In this document: positions 8,882-16,425 of the stretch, one piece after another
Layout of the letters: each line of letters starts with the position of its first letter
How positions within the stretch are numbered: position 1 is the first letter of the stretch
NCBI GenBank assembly: GCA_947629025.1
Contig: CANRCC010000006.1
Span: 1-63,971, forward strand
Direction: 5' to 3'
Source: an uncultured Bacilli bacterium
Lineage (GTDB): Bacteria > Bacillota_I > Bacilli_A > RF39 > UBA660
Length of the DNA: 63,971 nt
The notes under the pieces: model-generated
The model's database searches: none
What the model saw: the letters and a program-made list of their open reading frames with translations, nothing else
What the model was told of the DNA's origin: nothing
Translations under genes and position numbers: made by a program

Positions 8882-10411
8882 ATGGAAATAAAGTTACTAA
8901 CATCTATTAATTATAAAAATTTAGATGAACAAATAGATTATTTACTATATTTATATCAAAATTTTGATGATAAAATAAATAGAGATATATTAAGAGAAAA
9001 AATAAAAGAAATAGTAAAAAAACTAGAAATAGATAGAAGAAGCGAAATAGTCGCATCTGCTGGAAATTTATCAAGAAATCCTGGGAATGTTTTTGATGTT
9101 TTAGATACGAAAGGAAACTTACCACTTGAAAAAAATTCTAAATTTGCATCAAATGTAATTAAAATGGGACATACGTCTATATCAGAACTTGATTGTTTAG
9201 TTTTTGCTTTAAAAGATATATCTGCATTAATAGAACAAACTATTATTGAAGAAAGATATTCTGCATTTACTGTAAAATCAAGAAGAGAGGTAGATTTTTC
9301 AAAAGTAGGATACTATATTCCAAATTTTAGAGATAAATCATATAATGTGCATACAAATAATGATGATCTAAAAGAAAAATATAAAAATCATATGGACTAC
9401 TTATTTTATAAATATTATAAACTTTTAAATTTAGGAATGACTAAAGAAGATTCTAGGTTTGTATTACCATATTCTTATCATTCTAATATACTTATGTGTA
9501 TTGATGCACATACTTTAAGAGATTTAATTATAAAATGTACTAAGACAAAATATAGTAATATAAGTGAAATAAAAGAGTTTGGAGAAAAACTATATGAAAT
9601 TGCTAGAGAAAATGTTCCTTATATAATTCCATCAATAGATGAAGTAGAGCCTAAAGTTACAGATTCTGTAGATGAATTACTAAAGGATAAAGTTAATTTA
9701 CAAAACTATAAAATATTAGATAAACCAGTTTTACTTAATTGTACAGATAATATTGATGAAACAATATGTATATCTGCAATTATGAGAAGATATCAAGTTG
9801 ATATGTCAAAAGCAAAATCTTTATATGATTCTATTATAGAAAAAGATCCTAATTTTTCATATGAATTAATTAAAAATATTGCATTTTCTTCAGATAAATT
9901 AGAATTAAGCCAAGTTGATTTTAGATTTCAAATTCCTATATCATTTGCAGTATTAACACATTTAACAAGACATAGACAACATGATTTAATAGTACCAGAT
10001 TTTTCACCAGTAATAGATTTAAGTCAATATAAAGTTCCTCCTAAAGTAGAAAATACTTGCAAAGAAGAATTTGATGAAATTTTTAAACAAAATATGAAAA
10101 TGTATAAATATTTTAAAGATAATGGTGTTTGTGATGAAGATTTAGTATATTTTACATTATCAGGTAATATGGTAAATGTAATAACTGATATGAATGGAAA
10201 AAATGTTTGTCATATATTAGGTTTAAGAGAATGTAATAAAGCACAATGGGAAATTAGACAAATTGCTAATAATATTCATAAAGAAATAGAAAAAGTTCCT
10301 GGCTCACAGGCTTTCTGTAAAGTACTTGGACCATCTTGCGTAACACAAAATGTTTGTAATGAGGGGAAGGAATCTTGCGGAAAAATATTAGCTTTACAAA
10401 ATAAAAGTTAA
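8882..10411 (+). CDS. thyX: Two-domain ThyX-type (FAD-dependent) thymidylate synthase homolog
   Basis: ThyX makes dTMP from dUMP using FAD and methylene-tetrahydrofolate. This 509 aa protein holds two ThyX-like units. The first (about 60-260) has GHTSISELDCLVF and LGMTKEDSRFVLP but EERYSAFTVKSRR where the signature RHRxxSxxxxSxR should be. The second (about 300-500) keeps RHR (LTRHRQHDLIVPDF) and the AQWEIRQIA helix but lacks the signature serines. I start at ATG 8882 because GGGAGG abuts the earlier ATG 8876. It is monocistronic. The family call is firm; activity is uncertain because both signatures are incomplete. Confidence 0.85.
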   Translation: MEIKLLTSINYKNLDEQIDYLLYLYQNFDDKINRDILREKIKEIVKKLEIDRRSEIVASAGNLSRNPGNVFDVLDTKGNLPLEKNSKFASNVIKMGHTSISELDCLVFALKDISALIEQTIIEERYSAFTVKSRREVDFSKVGYYIPNFRDKSYNVHTNNDDLKEKYKNHMDYLFYKYYKLLNLGMTKEDSRFVLPYSYHSNILMCIDAHTLRDLIIKCTKTKYSNISEIKEFGEKLYEIARENVPYIIPSIDEVEPKVTDSVDELLKDKVNLQNYKILDKPVLLNCTDNIDETICISAIMRRYQVDMSKAKSLYDSIIEKDPNFSYELIKNIAFSSDKLELSQVDFRFQIPISFAVLTHLTRHRQHDLIVPDFSPVIDLSQYKVPPKVENTCKEEFDEIFKQNMKMYKYFKDNGVCDEDLVYFTLSGNMVNVITDMNGKNVCHILGLRECNKAQWEIRQIANNIHKEIEKVPGSQAFCKVLGPSCVTQNVCNEGKESCGKILALQNKS

Positions 10412-10428
10412 TTTTTTTAAAATAAGTA

Positions 10429-10622
10429 TTTACAAAATATATAAAATAATATATAATGAATGAGTAGTTTTGTTAAGAAACGAAAGAGGAAAGTAGATGT
10501 ATATCTCACCTGACTTATAATAAGTAAGTAGGTCAAAGGCCAATTAAAATATATATTTTGTTGTCTTTGATTATGGGTGAATACACTATTTGTATTCATT
10601 TTTTTATTGGAGGTGCTTTGCT
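10429..10622 (+). promoter_or_regulatory. Promoter and attenuating leader of infC-rpmI-rplT
   Basis: TTTACA (10429-10434), 17 bases, TATAAT (10452-10457) form a good promoter, giving a leader of about 160 nt before infC. The leader contains a hairpin around ACCTGACTTATAATAAGTAAGTAGGT and ends with a clear terminator: GAATAC / GTATTC followed by seven T (about 10579-10605), just before the infC Shine-Dalgarno. In Firmicutes this operon is feedback-controlled by L20 binding to its leader (L20 leader family); this arrangement fits that, but I have not matched the covariance model. Confidence 0.7.
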
Positions 10623-11156
10623 ATAGCAAAAGATAATAACATGCTCATAAATGAGCAAATAAGAGCTAAAGAAGTTCTTGTAATAGGACCTAGTGGAGAA
10701 CAACTAGGATTAAAAAGTAGAGAAGATGCATTAACACTTGCAAGTACTGCAGGTTTTGATCTTGTACTTATGAATGGTAATTCTGATAAACCTGTATGTA
10801 AGTTAATGGATTATAACAAATACAGATATGAAAAACAAAAAAAACAAAAAGAAGCTTCAAAAAAACAAAGAGAAAATAGTGCAGAATTAAAAGAATTTAG
10901 ATTATCAGTAAATATTGATATTCATGATTTTAATACTAGAGTAAAACAAGTTATTAAGTATTTACAAAAAGGTCATAAAATTAAAGCAACAATAAGATTT
11001 AGAGGAAGAGAAATGGCTCATACTGAACTTGGAAGAGATGTACTTATTAGATTTGCTGAAGCTGTAAAAGAATATGGTGTTATAGAAAAAGATCCTTCAA
11101 TGGAAAATAGAAGTATGTTTATGATGATATCGCCAGTTAAGAAAGAAGGTAAATAA
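10623..11156 (+). CDS. infC: Translation initiation factor IF-3
   Basis: Binds the 30S subunit and checks initiator tRNA and start codon. N-domain (NEQIRAKEVLVIGPSGEQLG), linker helix rich in Lys, C-domain (KATIRFRGREMAHTELG) are complete; 177 aa. The track uses TTG 10590, which lies inside the leader terminator. The strong SD GGAGG (10609-10613) is 9 bases before an AUA triplet at 10623, giving IAKDNNMLINEQIR, which aligns with the Bacillus IF-3 start. I therefore infer AUA initiation, like the AUU used by infC elsewhere; ATG 10641 is the fallback. Confidence 0.93.
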   Translation: MAKDNNMLINEQIRAKEVLVIGPSGEQLGLKSREDALTLASTAGFDLVLMNGNSDKPVCKLMDYNKYRYEKQKKQKEASKKQRENSAELKEFRLSVNIDIHDFNTRVKQVIKYLQKGHKIKATIRFRGREMAHTELGRDVLIRFAEAVKEYGVIEKDPSMENRSMFMMISPVKKEGK

Positions 11157-11157
11157 A

Positions 11158-11364
11158 ATGGGAAAAATAAAACAAAAGACACATAAGGCTACTAAAAAAT
11201 CAATTATGATTAGAAATAGTGGTTCTGCAAAATTTAAAAAACCAGGTGCTAACCATAAAACAGTTGGTTATAGTGCATCAAGAATGAGAAATTTAAGAAA
11301 GGGTTCTGAACTATCTAAAGCTGATTCAAGAAGACTTAAAAGGCTTATAGATAGAATGAACTAG
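11158..11364 (+). CDS. rpmI: Ribosomal protein bL35
   Basis: Small basic 50S protein of 68 aa with the family start [15 protein letters not shown] and the [12 protein letters not shown]-type tail. It begins one base after the infC stop, so translation is probably coupled. Second gene of the infC operon. Confidence 0.96.
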   Translation: MGKIKQKTHKATKKSIMIRNSGSAKFKKPGANHKTVGYSASRMRNLRKGSELSKADSRRLKRLIDRMN

Positions 11365-11381
11365 TAAAGGGGGAAAATAAA

Positions 11382-11933
11382 ATGGCAAGAGTAAAAACAG
11401 GAACAATAACAAAAGCAAGAAGAAAGAAAATTCTTAAAAAAGCAAAAGGATACTTTGGTAGTAAACATAGATTATTTAAAACTGCTAAAGAACAAGTTAT
11501 GCATTCAGGTAAATATGCATATAGAGATAGAAGAGCAAATAAAAGAAACTTTAGAAAAATATGGATTACTCGTATAAATGCAGCATGTAGAGAAAATGAA
11601 ATTAGTTATTCTAAATTCATTGATGGATTAAATAAAGCAGGAGTAGTAATAAATAGAAAAATGCTTTCAGAATTAGCTATATCTGATCCAAAAGCATTTA
11701 GTGATATTGTAAAAGTTGCTAAAGATGCATTAAATGGTAAGGTTGCTCCTAAAGCTGAAGCTAAAAAAGAAGAAAAAGAAGTAAAAACAGTAAAGAAAAC
11801 TGAAAACAAGAAAGAAGAAACTAAAGATTTATCAAAAATGACAGTTGCTGAATTAAAAGCACTTGCAAAAGAAAAGAATATAACTGGTGCAAGTACTATG
11901 AAAAAAGCAGAATTATTAGAGGCTTTAAAATAA
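11382..11933 (+). CDS. rplT: Ribosomal protein bL20 with a C-terminal Rho-N/SAP-like extension
   Basis: Residues 1-118 are a full bL20 ([18 protein letters not shown] to the [14 protein letters not shown] helix), a 50S assembly protein and the expected repressor of this operon. Unlike the usual 115-120 aa protein, this one continues for about 65 residues: an Ala/Lys/Glu-rich linker, then a helical module [18 protein letters not shown]...KKAELLEAL that resembles the Rho N-terminal/SAP helix-extension-helix fold, which binds nucleic acid. No frameshift is needed. SD GGGGG lies 9 bases before the ATG. Confidence 0.95.
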   Translation: MARVKTGTITKARRKKILKKAKGYFGSKHRLFKTAKEQVMHSGKYAYRDRRANKRNFRKIWITRINAACRENEISYSKFIDGLNKAGVVINRKMLSELAISDPKAFSDIVKVAKDALNGKVAPKAEAKKEEKEVKTVKKTENKKEETKDLSKMTVAELKALAKEKNITGASTMKKAELLEALK

Positions 11934-11944
11934 GCCTTTTTTTT
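11920..11944 (+). terminator. Terminator of the infC operon
   Basis: AGGCTT (11920-11925), loop TAAAAT, AAGCCT (11932-11937), then eight T. The stem includes the end of rplT and its stop codon. Confidence 0.85.
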
Positions 11945-12007
11945 ATTATTACTTAAATAATAATAGAAATTAATTATATAGTGTGTTACAATATTTTTGG
12001 TGGTAGT

Positions 12008-12961
12008 ATGAAAAATGTATATTTAATTTTTGGAAATGAATCTTATTTAATAGATAAAGAATTAAAAAAAATAGTAGAATCAAATAACATTTTACAAGAT
12101 AATATTATTAAATATAATTTAGATGAAGTAAATGTAAGTTTAGCATTAGAAGAAGCATCTACAATAAGTATGTTTGATAGTAAAAAATTAGTTATATGTG
12201 AGGGATGTACATTTTTAACAGGAGAAAATAAAAAAGAAATAAACCACGATATAGATTCATTAATTAGATATATAAATAATCCATTTGATGATGTTTACTT
12301 AGTTTTTATAGTAAGAAAAGAAAAATTAGATGATAGAAAAAAAATAGTAAAAGAATTAAAAAAATTATCTACTGTTGTAGAATGCTTAAAAATAGAAAGT
12401 TATAACTTAAATAATTATCTTTCTAATTACTTTAAGAATAATGGATATAATATATCTAGAGAAGCAATTATTTTTATGATAAATAAATCAGGAGATAATT
12501 TAACTAATTTAATAAATGAAGCAGATAAAATTATGATATATAAAGATGATAATAAAGATATTACTAAAGAAGATATTGATAATTTAGTATGTAAAAATAT
12601 AGAAGATAACGTTTTTTCTCTTACAAATGCTATTATGAATAAAGATAAAAAAAATATAATAAACATTTATAGAGATTTATTATTATTAAATGAAGATCCT
12701 ACAAAATTAATTGTATTAATTGCTAACCAATTAAGATTAATATTACAAGTAAAATTAATGGTAAAAAATGGATATAAACAAAAAGATATGCCATCAGTTA
12801 TTAAAGAACATCCATATAGAGTAAAATTAGCATTAGAATCAAATTTTACAATCTTTGAATTAAAAGACTATTTAATTAAACTCCATGATTTAGATTTAAG
12901 TATAAAAACAGGTAAAATAGATAAGAATTTTGGATTTGAAATGTTTTTACTAAGTATATAA
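12008..12961 (+). CDS. holA: DNA polymerase III delta subunit
   Basis: Clamp-loader wrench that opens the beta clamp. It starts MKNVYLIFGNESYLIDKEL, the family N terminus, and holds the AAA+-like fold with the characteristic KLVICEG and LSKK-like segments and an all-helical C-terminal collar domain (QLRLILQVKLM). 317 aa from ATG 12008; the track start GTG 11981 adds a non-conserved MCYNIFGGS. SD GGTGG precedes the ATG. Monocistronic; converges on tmcAL. Confidence 0.9.
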   Translation: MKNVYLIFGNESYLIDKELKKIVESNNILQDNIIKYNLDEVNVSLALEEASTISMFDSKKLVICEGCTFLTGENKKEINHDIDSLIRYINNPFDDVYLVFIVRKEKLDDRKKIVKELKKLSTVVECLKIESYNLNNYLSNYFKNNGYNISREAIIFMINKSGDNLTNLINEADKIMIYKDDNKDITKEDIDNLVCKNIEDNVFSLTNAIMNKDKKNIINIYRDLLLLNEDPTKLIVLIANQLRLILQVKLMVKNGYKQKDMPSVIKEHPYRVKLALESNFTIFELKDYLIKLHDLDLSIKTGKIDKNFGFEMFLLSI

Positions 12962-12962
12962 A

Positions 12963-13005
12963 AAGAAATTAGTCATTAATTATTAAATTACTAATTTCTT
13001 TTTTT
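12963..13005. terminator. Bidirectional terminator between holA and tmcAL
   Basis: AAGAAATTAGT and ACTAATTTCTT form an 11 bp stem, with A runs on the left and T runs on the right, so it can stop transcription from both sides. It overlaps the last codons of tmcAL. Confidence 0.7.
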
Positions 13006-14093
13006 ATTAAATCTTCATTATTTATTAATGAATAAATAGATGTTATTTTTAACTCAAACTCTAAATCTTTATTAAAATTAGTATATATAGGAATATCTAT
13101 ACTTTTTTTTATTTCTTTTAGATATTCTTGACCCTTTTTATTAAAACCAAGAACCCTTATATATCTAATATCCTTTCTTTTTTTAGCTTCTTCTTTAGTA
13201 AATGATACTAATATATGAATAAGCATTCTTTTTATTTTATTTCTTGTATATCTTTTAGATTTTATATTATTTATTAATTCTTCATAAGAATTAGAAGTAT
13301 ATATTACTTTTTTTATTTTATTTTCAATACCCTCATCAACAGTTTGATAAATACTTAAATTATCTATTTCAGATAATATTTTATATTTTAAAAATGGAAA
13401 ATAATATTCAATAAAATATAAGTCTTTTTTTAAGTATTTATAAACATCTTTTGGTACATAATTTTTAACATCTTTAGTTTTTATATTTTCTCTTATACTA
13501 GTCGCAGATGAAATACTATCTGTTAGCGATTTATCATTATAATCATTTGTTCTTTTTATTGTTAAAGGTATTATATTACTCTTTAATTTAATAAGTTCTC
13601 TAATATAAGATATACCTAATATATCATTTGGTTTATCAACATTATCATAACCAAAGTGAGTAAGTGCTTTTGATAATGAAGTAGGGTAATTTATTCCCTC
13701 ATCTAAATATTTTTTTACTAATTTTTCATATTCATCTTTTAGTTGTATTTTAGCAATATCTTTAAGATAATTAATATCACCAGATTCAGATCCAAATACT
13801 AAATAATCTACTTTTAAATAATTTAATATATTACATGCACCATATGCAAAAATATCTGCTGATTGACATGAAAATTCAAAAGGAAGCTCTATAACTAAAT
13901 CAATATTATTATTAAGACATATCTTAGTTTTATCCCATTTATTTATTATAGATGCATCTGCTCTTTGAGTAAAATTGCCACTCATTACTAAAATAATTCT
14001 AGAATCAGGAAATTTTTCTTTTATTTTATTAATATGATATAAATGGCCATTATGAAAAGGATTATATTCTGCTATAATTCCAATATTAACCAT
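12969..14093 (-). CDS. tmcAL: tRNA(Met) cytidine acetate ligase (YlbM family)
   Basis: Acetylates the wobble cytidine of elongator tRNA-Met (ac4C34) using acetate and ATP. The N-terminal nucleotidyltransferase-like fold shows IAEYNPFHNGH (HNGH about residues 14-17), LVMSGNFTQRADAS and FGSESGD, then the SSATSIRENI element. 374 aa is close to the usual 400. ATG has a good SD (AGGTGA on the minus strand). It stands alone, divergent from the DUF177-rpmF unit. Confidence 0.92.
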   Translation of the reverse strand: MVNIGIIAEYNPFHNGHLYHINKIKEKFPDSRIILVMSGNFTQRADASIINKWDKTKICLNNNIDLVIELPFEFSCQSADIFAYGACNILNYLKVDYLVFGSESGDINYLKDIAKIQLKDEYEKLVKKYLDEGINYPTSLSKALTHFGYDNVDKPNDILGISYIRELIKLKSNIIPLTIKRTNDYNDKSLTDSISSATSIRENIKTKDVKNYVPKDVYKYLKKDLYFIEYYFPFLKYKILSEIDNLSIYQTVDEGIENKIKKVIYTSNSYEELINNIKSKRYTRNKIKRMLIHILVSFTKEEAKKRKDIRYIRVLGFNKKGQEYLKEIKKSIDIPIYTNFNKDLEFELKITSIYSLINNEDLIKKEISNLIIND

Positions 14094-14128
14094 AAAATCA
14101 CCTCTATCAATTATTTTATCATATTTAA

Positions 14129-14157
14129 TTGATTTTTTTAATATTTTAATATATAAT
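14129..14157 (+). promoter_or_regulatory. Promoter of the DUF177-rpmF unit
   Basis: TTGATT (14129-14134), 17-base spacer, TATAAT (14152-14157), placed 30 bases before the ATG of the DUF177 gene in the divergent gap with tmcAL. Confidence 0.65.
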
Positions 14158-14187
14158 TAATATGCCAAAAGTTTGAGGTGATATTTT

Positions 14188-14679
14188 ATGAATATTAATT
14201 TAACAAAACTAATTACAAGATTAGAAGATAAAATATTAATTGATGATACTATTAATATTCCAAAAGAATTACTAACTAAATCAGATATCAATGATATAAG
14301 TAAAGTAAAAATTAAAGGTTTTATTACCTCAAACGATAATAATTATGAATTACAATTAAATATTAAATGTAATTTGGTATTAACATGTAGTATTTCATTA
14401 AAAAAGGTTGACTATAAAGTTGACATTGATATATGTGAAATATTAGGAGAAAATGATGAAAATTTAGAAGAAAATAACAAAATTATTAATAATACTATTG
14501 ATTTAATACCAATTATATGGCAAAATATTATATTGGAAGTACCTTTGAAAGTTGTAAGTCCAGATATTAAAAGAGAAAATATATATGCAGATGGATGGAG
14601 ATTTATAACTGATGAAAAGGATATCAAAAAACAAAATGATCCAAGACTTGAGGGATTTAAAAAATTCTTAAGTGAATAG
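14188..14679 (+). CDS. yceD: YceD/DUF177 family protein
   Basis: 163 aa protein with the DUF177 pattern: a beta-rich N-terminal half containing CNLVLTCSISLKKVDYKVDI (usual CxxxCxR/S element with the two cysteines) and a C-terminal IDLIPIIWQNIILEVPLK helix, then D-PRLEGFKKF. The family is nearly always next to rpmF and in plants and bacteria has been linked to 23S rRNA/50S maturation. It lies 14 bases before rpmF. Context and motif agree. Confidence 0.85.
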   Translation: MNINLTKLITRLEDKILIDDTINIPKELLTKSDINDISKVKIKGFITSNDNNYELQLNIKCNLVLTCSISLKKVDYKVDIDICEILGENDENLEENNKIINNTIDLIPIIWQNIILEVPLKVVSPDIKRENIYADGWRFITDEKDIKKQNDPRLEGFKKFLSE

Positions 14680-14693
14680 GAAGGAGTGGAAAA

Positions 14694-14882
14694 ATGGCTG
14701 TACCATTTAGAAAAGTATCTAAAACAAGAGGAAGAATGAGAAGAACTCATTATAAAATTGAAGCAAATGGAACAATTAAATGTTCAAATTGCGGTGCGGA
14801 TATAAGATCACATAGAGCATGTCCAGAATGCGGTTTTTACAAAGGTAAAAATGTAGTAGAAAAACAAGAAGCAACTAAATAG
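14694..14882 (+). CDS. rpmF: Ribosomal protein bL32, zinc-binding form
   Basis: 62 aa, starting MAVPFRKVSKTRGRMRR, with paired CxxC motifs (CSNCGAD and CPECGFY) that bind zinc. Strong SD GGAAGGAG. Co-transcribed with the DUF177 gene. Confidence 0.96.
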   Translation: MAVPFRKVSKTRGRMRRTHYKIEANGTIKCSNCGADIRSHRACPECGFYKGKNVVEKQEATK

Positions 14883-14939
14883 TTGTTTTTTAATTTTTCT
14901 TATGATAATATATTTTTTTGTAAAAAGAAAGGATTAGTT

Positions 14940-15446
14940 ATGCAAGTAAAAGATATAAATTTAAAAAGTACAAAACTTAGTAAAAAATACAAAAAAGAAA
15001 AAGAAATAGAAGACCTAAAGACAAGAGATATAGAGAAATTACTAAATAATAATATAATAAATATTGATGATATTGATATAAATGAAATTCAAATTAATTC
15101 ACTATATAAAATTATAAATAATGGAGCAATTAATATGAATGATATTAGTAAAGATGATATGAAAAAATTACTAAAAAAAATAAAAATTCTTATGATAAGT
15201 GATTTATCCTTTTTAATTTCTAATTTTACTTTTTTTTGCATAGTAATACATAATATGATCAATAATAGTGATTTAATAAATAAATTTTTTACTCAAAATG
15301 ATAATTTGATTTCATTAATTTATAATTTTACCTTTTTACTAATAAGCTCTTTTTATATTGATTACCATGTATCAGAAATTAATACTAATCAAAGTAGAAA
15401 GATGCAGCTTCAATTAGAATTAAATAAAAAAGAAATAAATGAATAA
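14940..15446 (+). CDS. Hypothetical membrane protein, 168 aa
   Basis: Not recognised. I prefer ATG 14940 (SD AGAAAGGA) over the track start at 14883, which sits directly on the rpmF stop and adds a Phe/Tyr-rich leader without an SD. The N-terminal half is charged and contains a repeated pattern of short Asn/Ile/Asp units (INIDDIDINEIQINSLYKIINN). Two hydrophobic helices follow (about 85-105 and 120-140), then a charged tail. Probably a small two-helix membrane protein with a cytoplasmic domain. Confidence 0.6.
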   Translation: MQVKDINLKSTKLSKKYKKEKEIEDLKTRDIEKLLNNNIINIDDIDINEIQINSLYKIINNGAINMNDISKDDMKKLLKKIKILMISDLSFLISNFTFFCIVIHNMINNSDLINKFFTQNDNLISLIYNFTFLLISSFYIDYHVSEINTNQSRKMQLQLELNKKEINE

Positions 15447-15508
15447 ATTATAGTTTATTATTTTTTTTTGTGATATAATTATCATATTATCATTTTGGAG
15501 GAAAAATT

Positions 15509-16078
15509 ATGAATAAAAAAAGAGGTTTATTAATAGTTATATCAGGGCCATCAGGGGTAGGTAAAGATACATTAGTAAAAGAATATTTAAAACATAATGA
15601 TGCAGTTTTATCAGTATCCGCAACATCAAGAAAAATTAGAGGTAAAGAAAAAGATGGGGTTGACTATTATTTTTTAACAAAAGAAGAATTTGAAGAAAAA
15701 ATAAAAAATAATGAATTTTTAGAGTATGCAGTTTATAATGATTGTTATTATGGAACACCTAGATCAGAAATAGAAGATAAATTAAATTCTGGAAAAGACG
15801 TATTTTTAGTTATTGAAGTACAAGGAGCATTTCAAATAAAAGAAAAAATAAAAGATAGTATACTTATATTTTTACTTCCACCAAGTTTAGATGTATTAGA
15901 AGAAAGATTAAGAAATAGAGCATCTGATAGTGAAGAAATGATTCAAAATAGACTTAAAATTGCTATTAAAGAAATAAAAGAATCAACTAAGTTTGATTAT
16001 ATAATTACCAATAATGATGTAAATAATGCAATAGAAAAAATAAAATTAATACTAGATAGTGAAAGAGAAAAAAGATAA
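15509..16078 (+). CDS. gmk: Guanylate kinase
   Basis: Phosphorylates GMP to GDP. P-loop GPSGVGKDT (about 12-20), GMP-binding segment with TSRKIRGKEKDGVDYYF, and EYAVYNDCYYGTP are all in place; 189 aa is standard. SD GGAGG is 9 bases upstream. A convergent terminator separates it from the next gene on the other strand. Normally followed by rpoZ in Bacillus; that gene is not here. Confidence 0.96.
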   Translation: MNKKRGLLIVISGPSGVGKDTLVKEYLKHNDAVLSVSATSRKIRGKEKDGVDYYFLTKEEFEEKIKNNEFLEYAVYNDCYYGTPRSEIEDKLNSGKDVFLVIEVQGAFQIKEKIKDSILIFLLPPSLDVLEERLRNRASDSEEMIQNRLKIAIKEIKESTKFDYIITNNDVNNAIEKIKLILDSEREKR

Positions 16079-16079
16079 A

Positions 16080-16112
16080 TTAAAATTAAGAATTACTTAT
16101 TCTTAATTTTTT
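16080..16112. terminator. Bidirectional terminator between gmk and the YqfT-like gene
   Basis: AAATTAAGAA and TTCTTAATTT arms around a short loop, followed by T on the plus strand and, read on the minus strand, also by T. It overlaps the end of the minus-strand gene. Confidence 0.65.
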
Positions 16113-16353
16113 CTTTTGCAATATAATATAATTCATAAAGTTTATTATAAGTAGAACTAGATAACTTATTTTTTAATTCAAGCATTAAATCTTTAGGTTC
16201 TTCGTAATAAAATCTTCTCCAATACTTATGCATATATTCATATAAAATTTTTGCTTCACTATTACTTATATTTATTCCCTCATTTTTTCCAAAATTAATA
16301 ATATCATTTAATGTAATGTTATTTATATATTTTTGAATTAAAATTTCGTTCAA
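16093..16353 (-). CDS. Probable DUF2624 (YqfT-like) protein, 86 aa
   Basis: The body resembles the Bacillus YqfT/DUF2624 family: NxIIxKYINNITLNDIINFGKNEGI, then an NISNSEAKILYEYM segment and a helical C-terminal end with LYELYYIAKEKI. I place the start at TTG 16353 because AGAGGTG sits 6-7 bases upstream; the track start (16404) adds an unconvincing MFHTKIYITYILLEVKI. Function of the family is unknown. It lies alone, divergent from the PBP gene. Confidence 0.55.
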   Translation of the reverse strand: MNEILIQKYINNITLNDIINFGKNEGINISNSEAKILYEYMHKYWRRFYYEEPKDLMLELKNKLSSSTYNKLYELYYIAKEKIKNK

Positions 16354-16425
16354 AATTTTCACCTCTAGTAAAATATATGTTATATAAATTTTAGTATGAA
16401 ACAAACTATAATTGGAGGAATATCT

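Noticed and set aside
10417-10599. Minus-strand 60 aa ORF
   Set aside because: It is the reverse of the infC promoter and leader; no SD and no protein-like composition.
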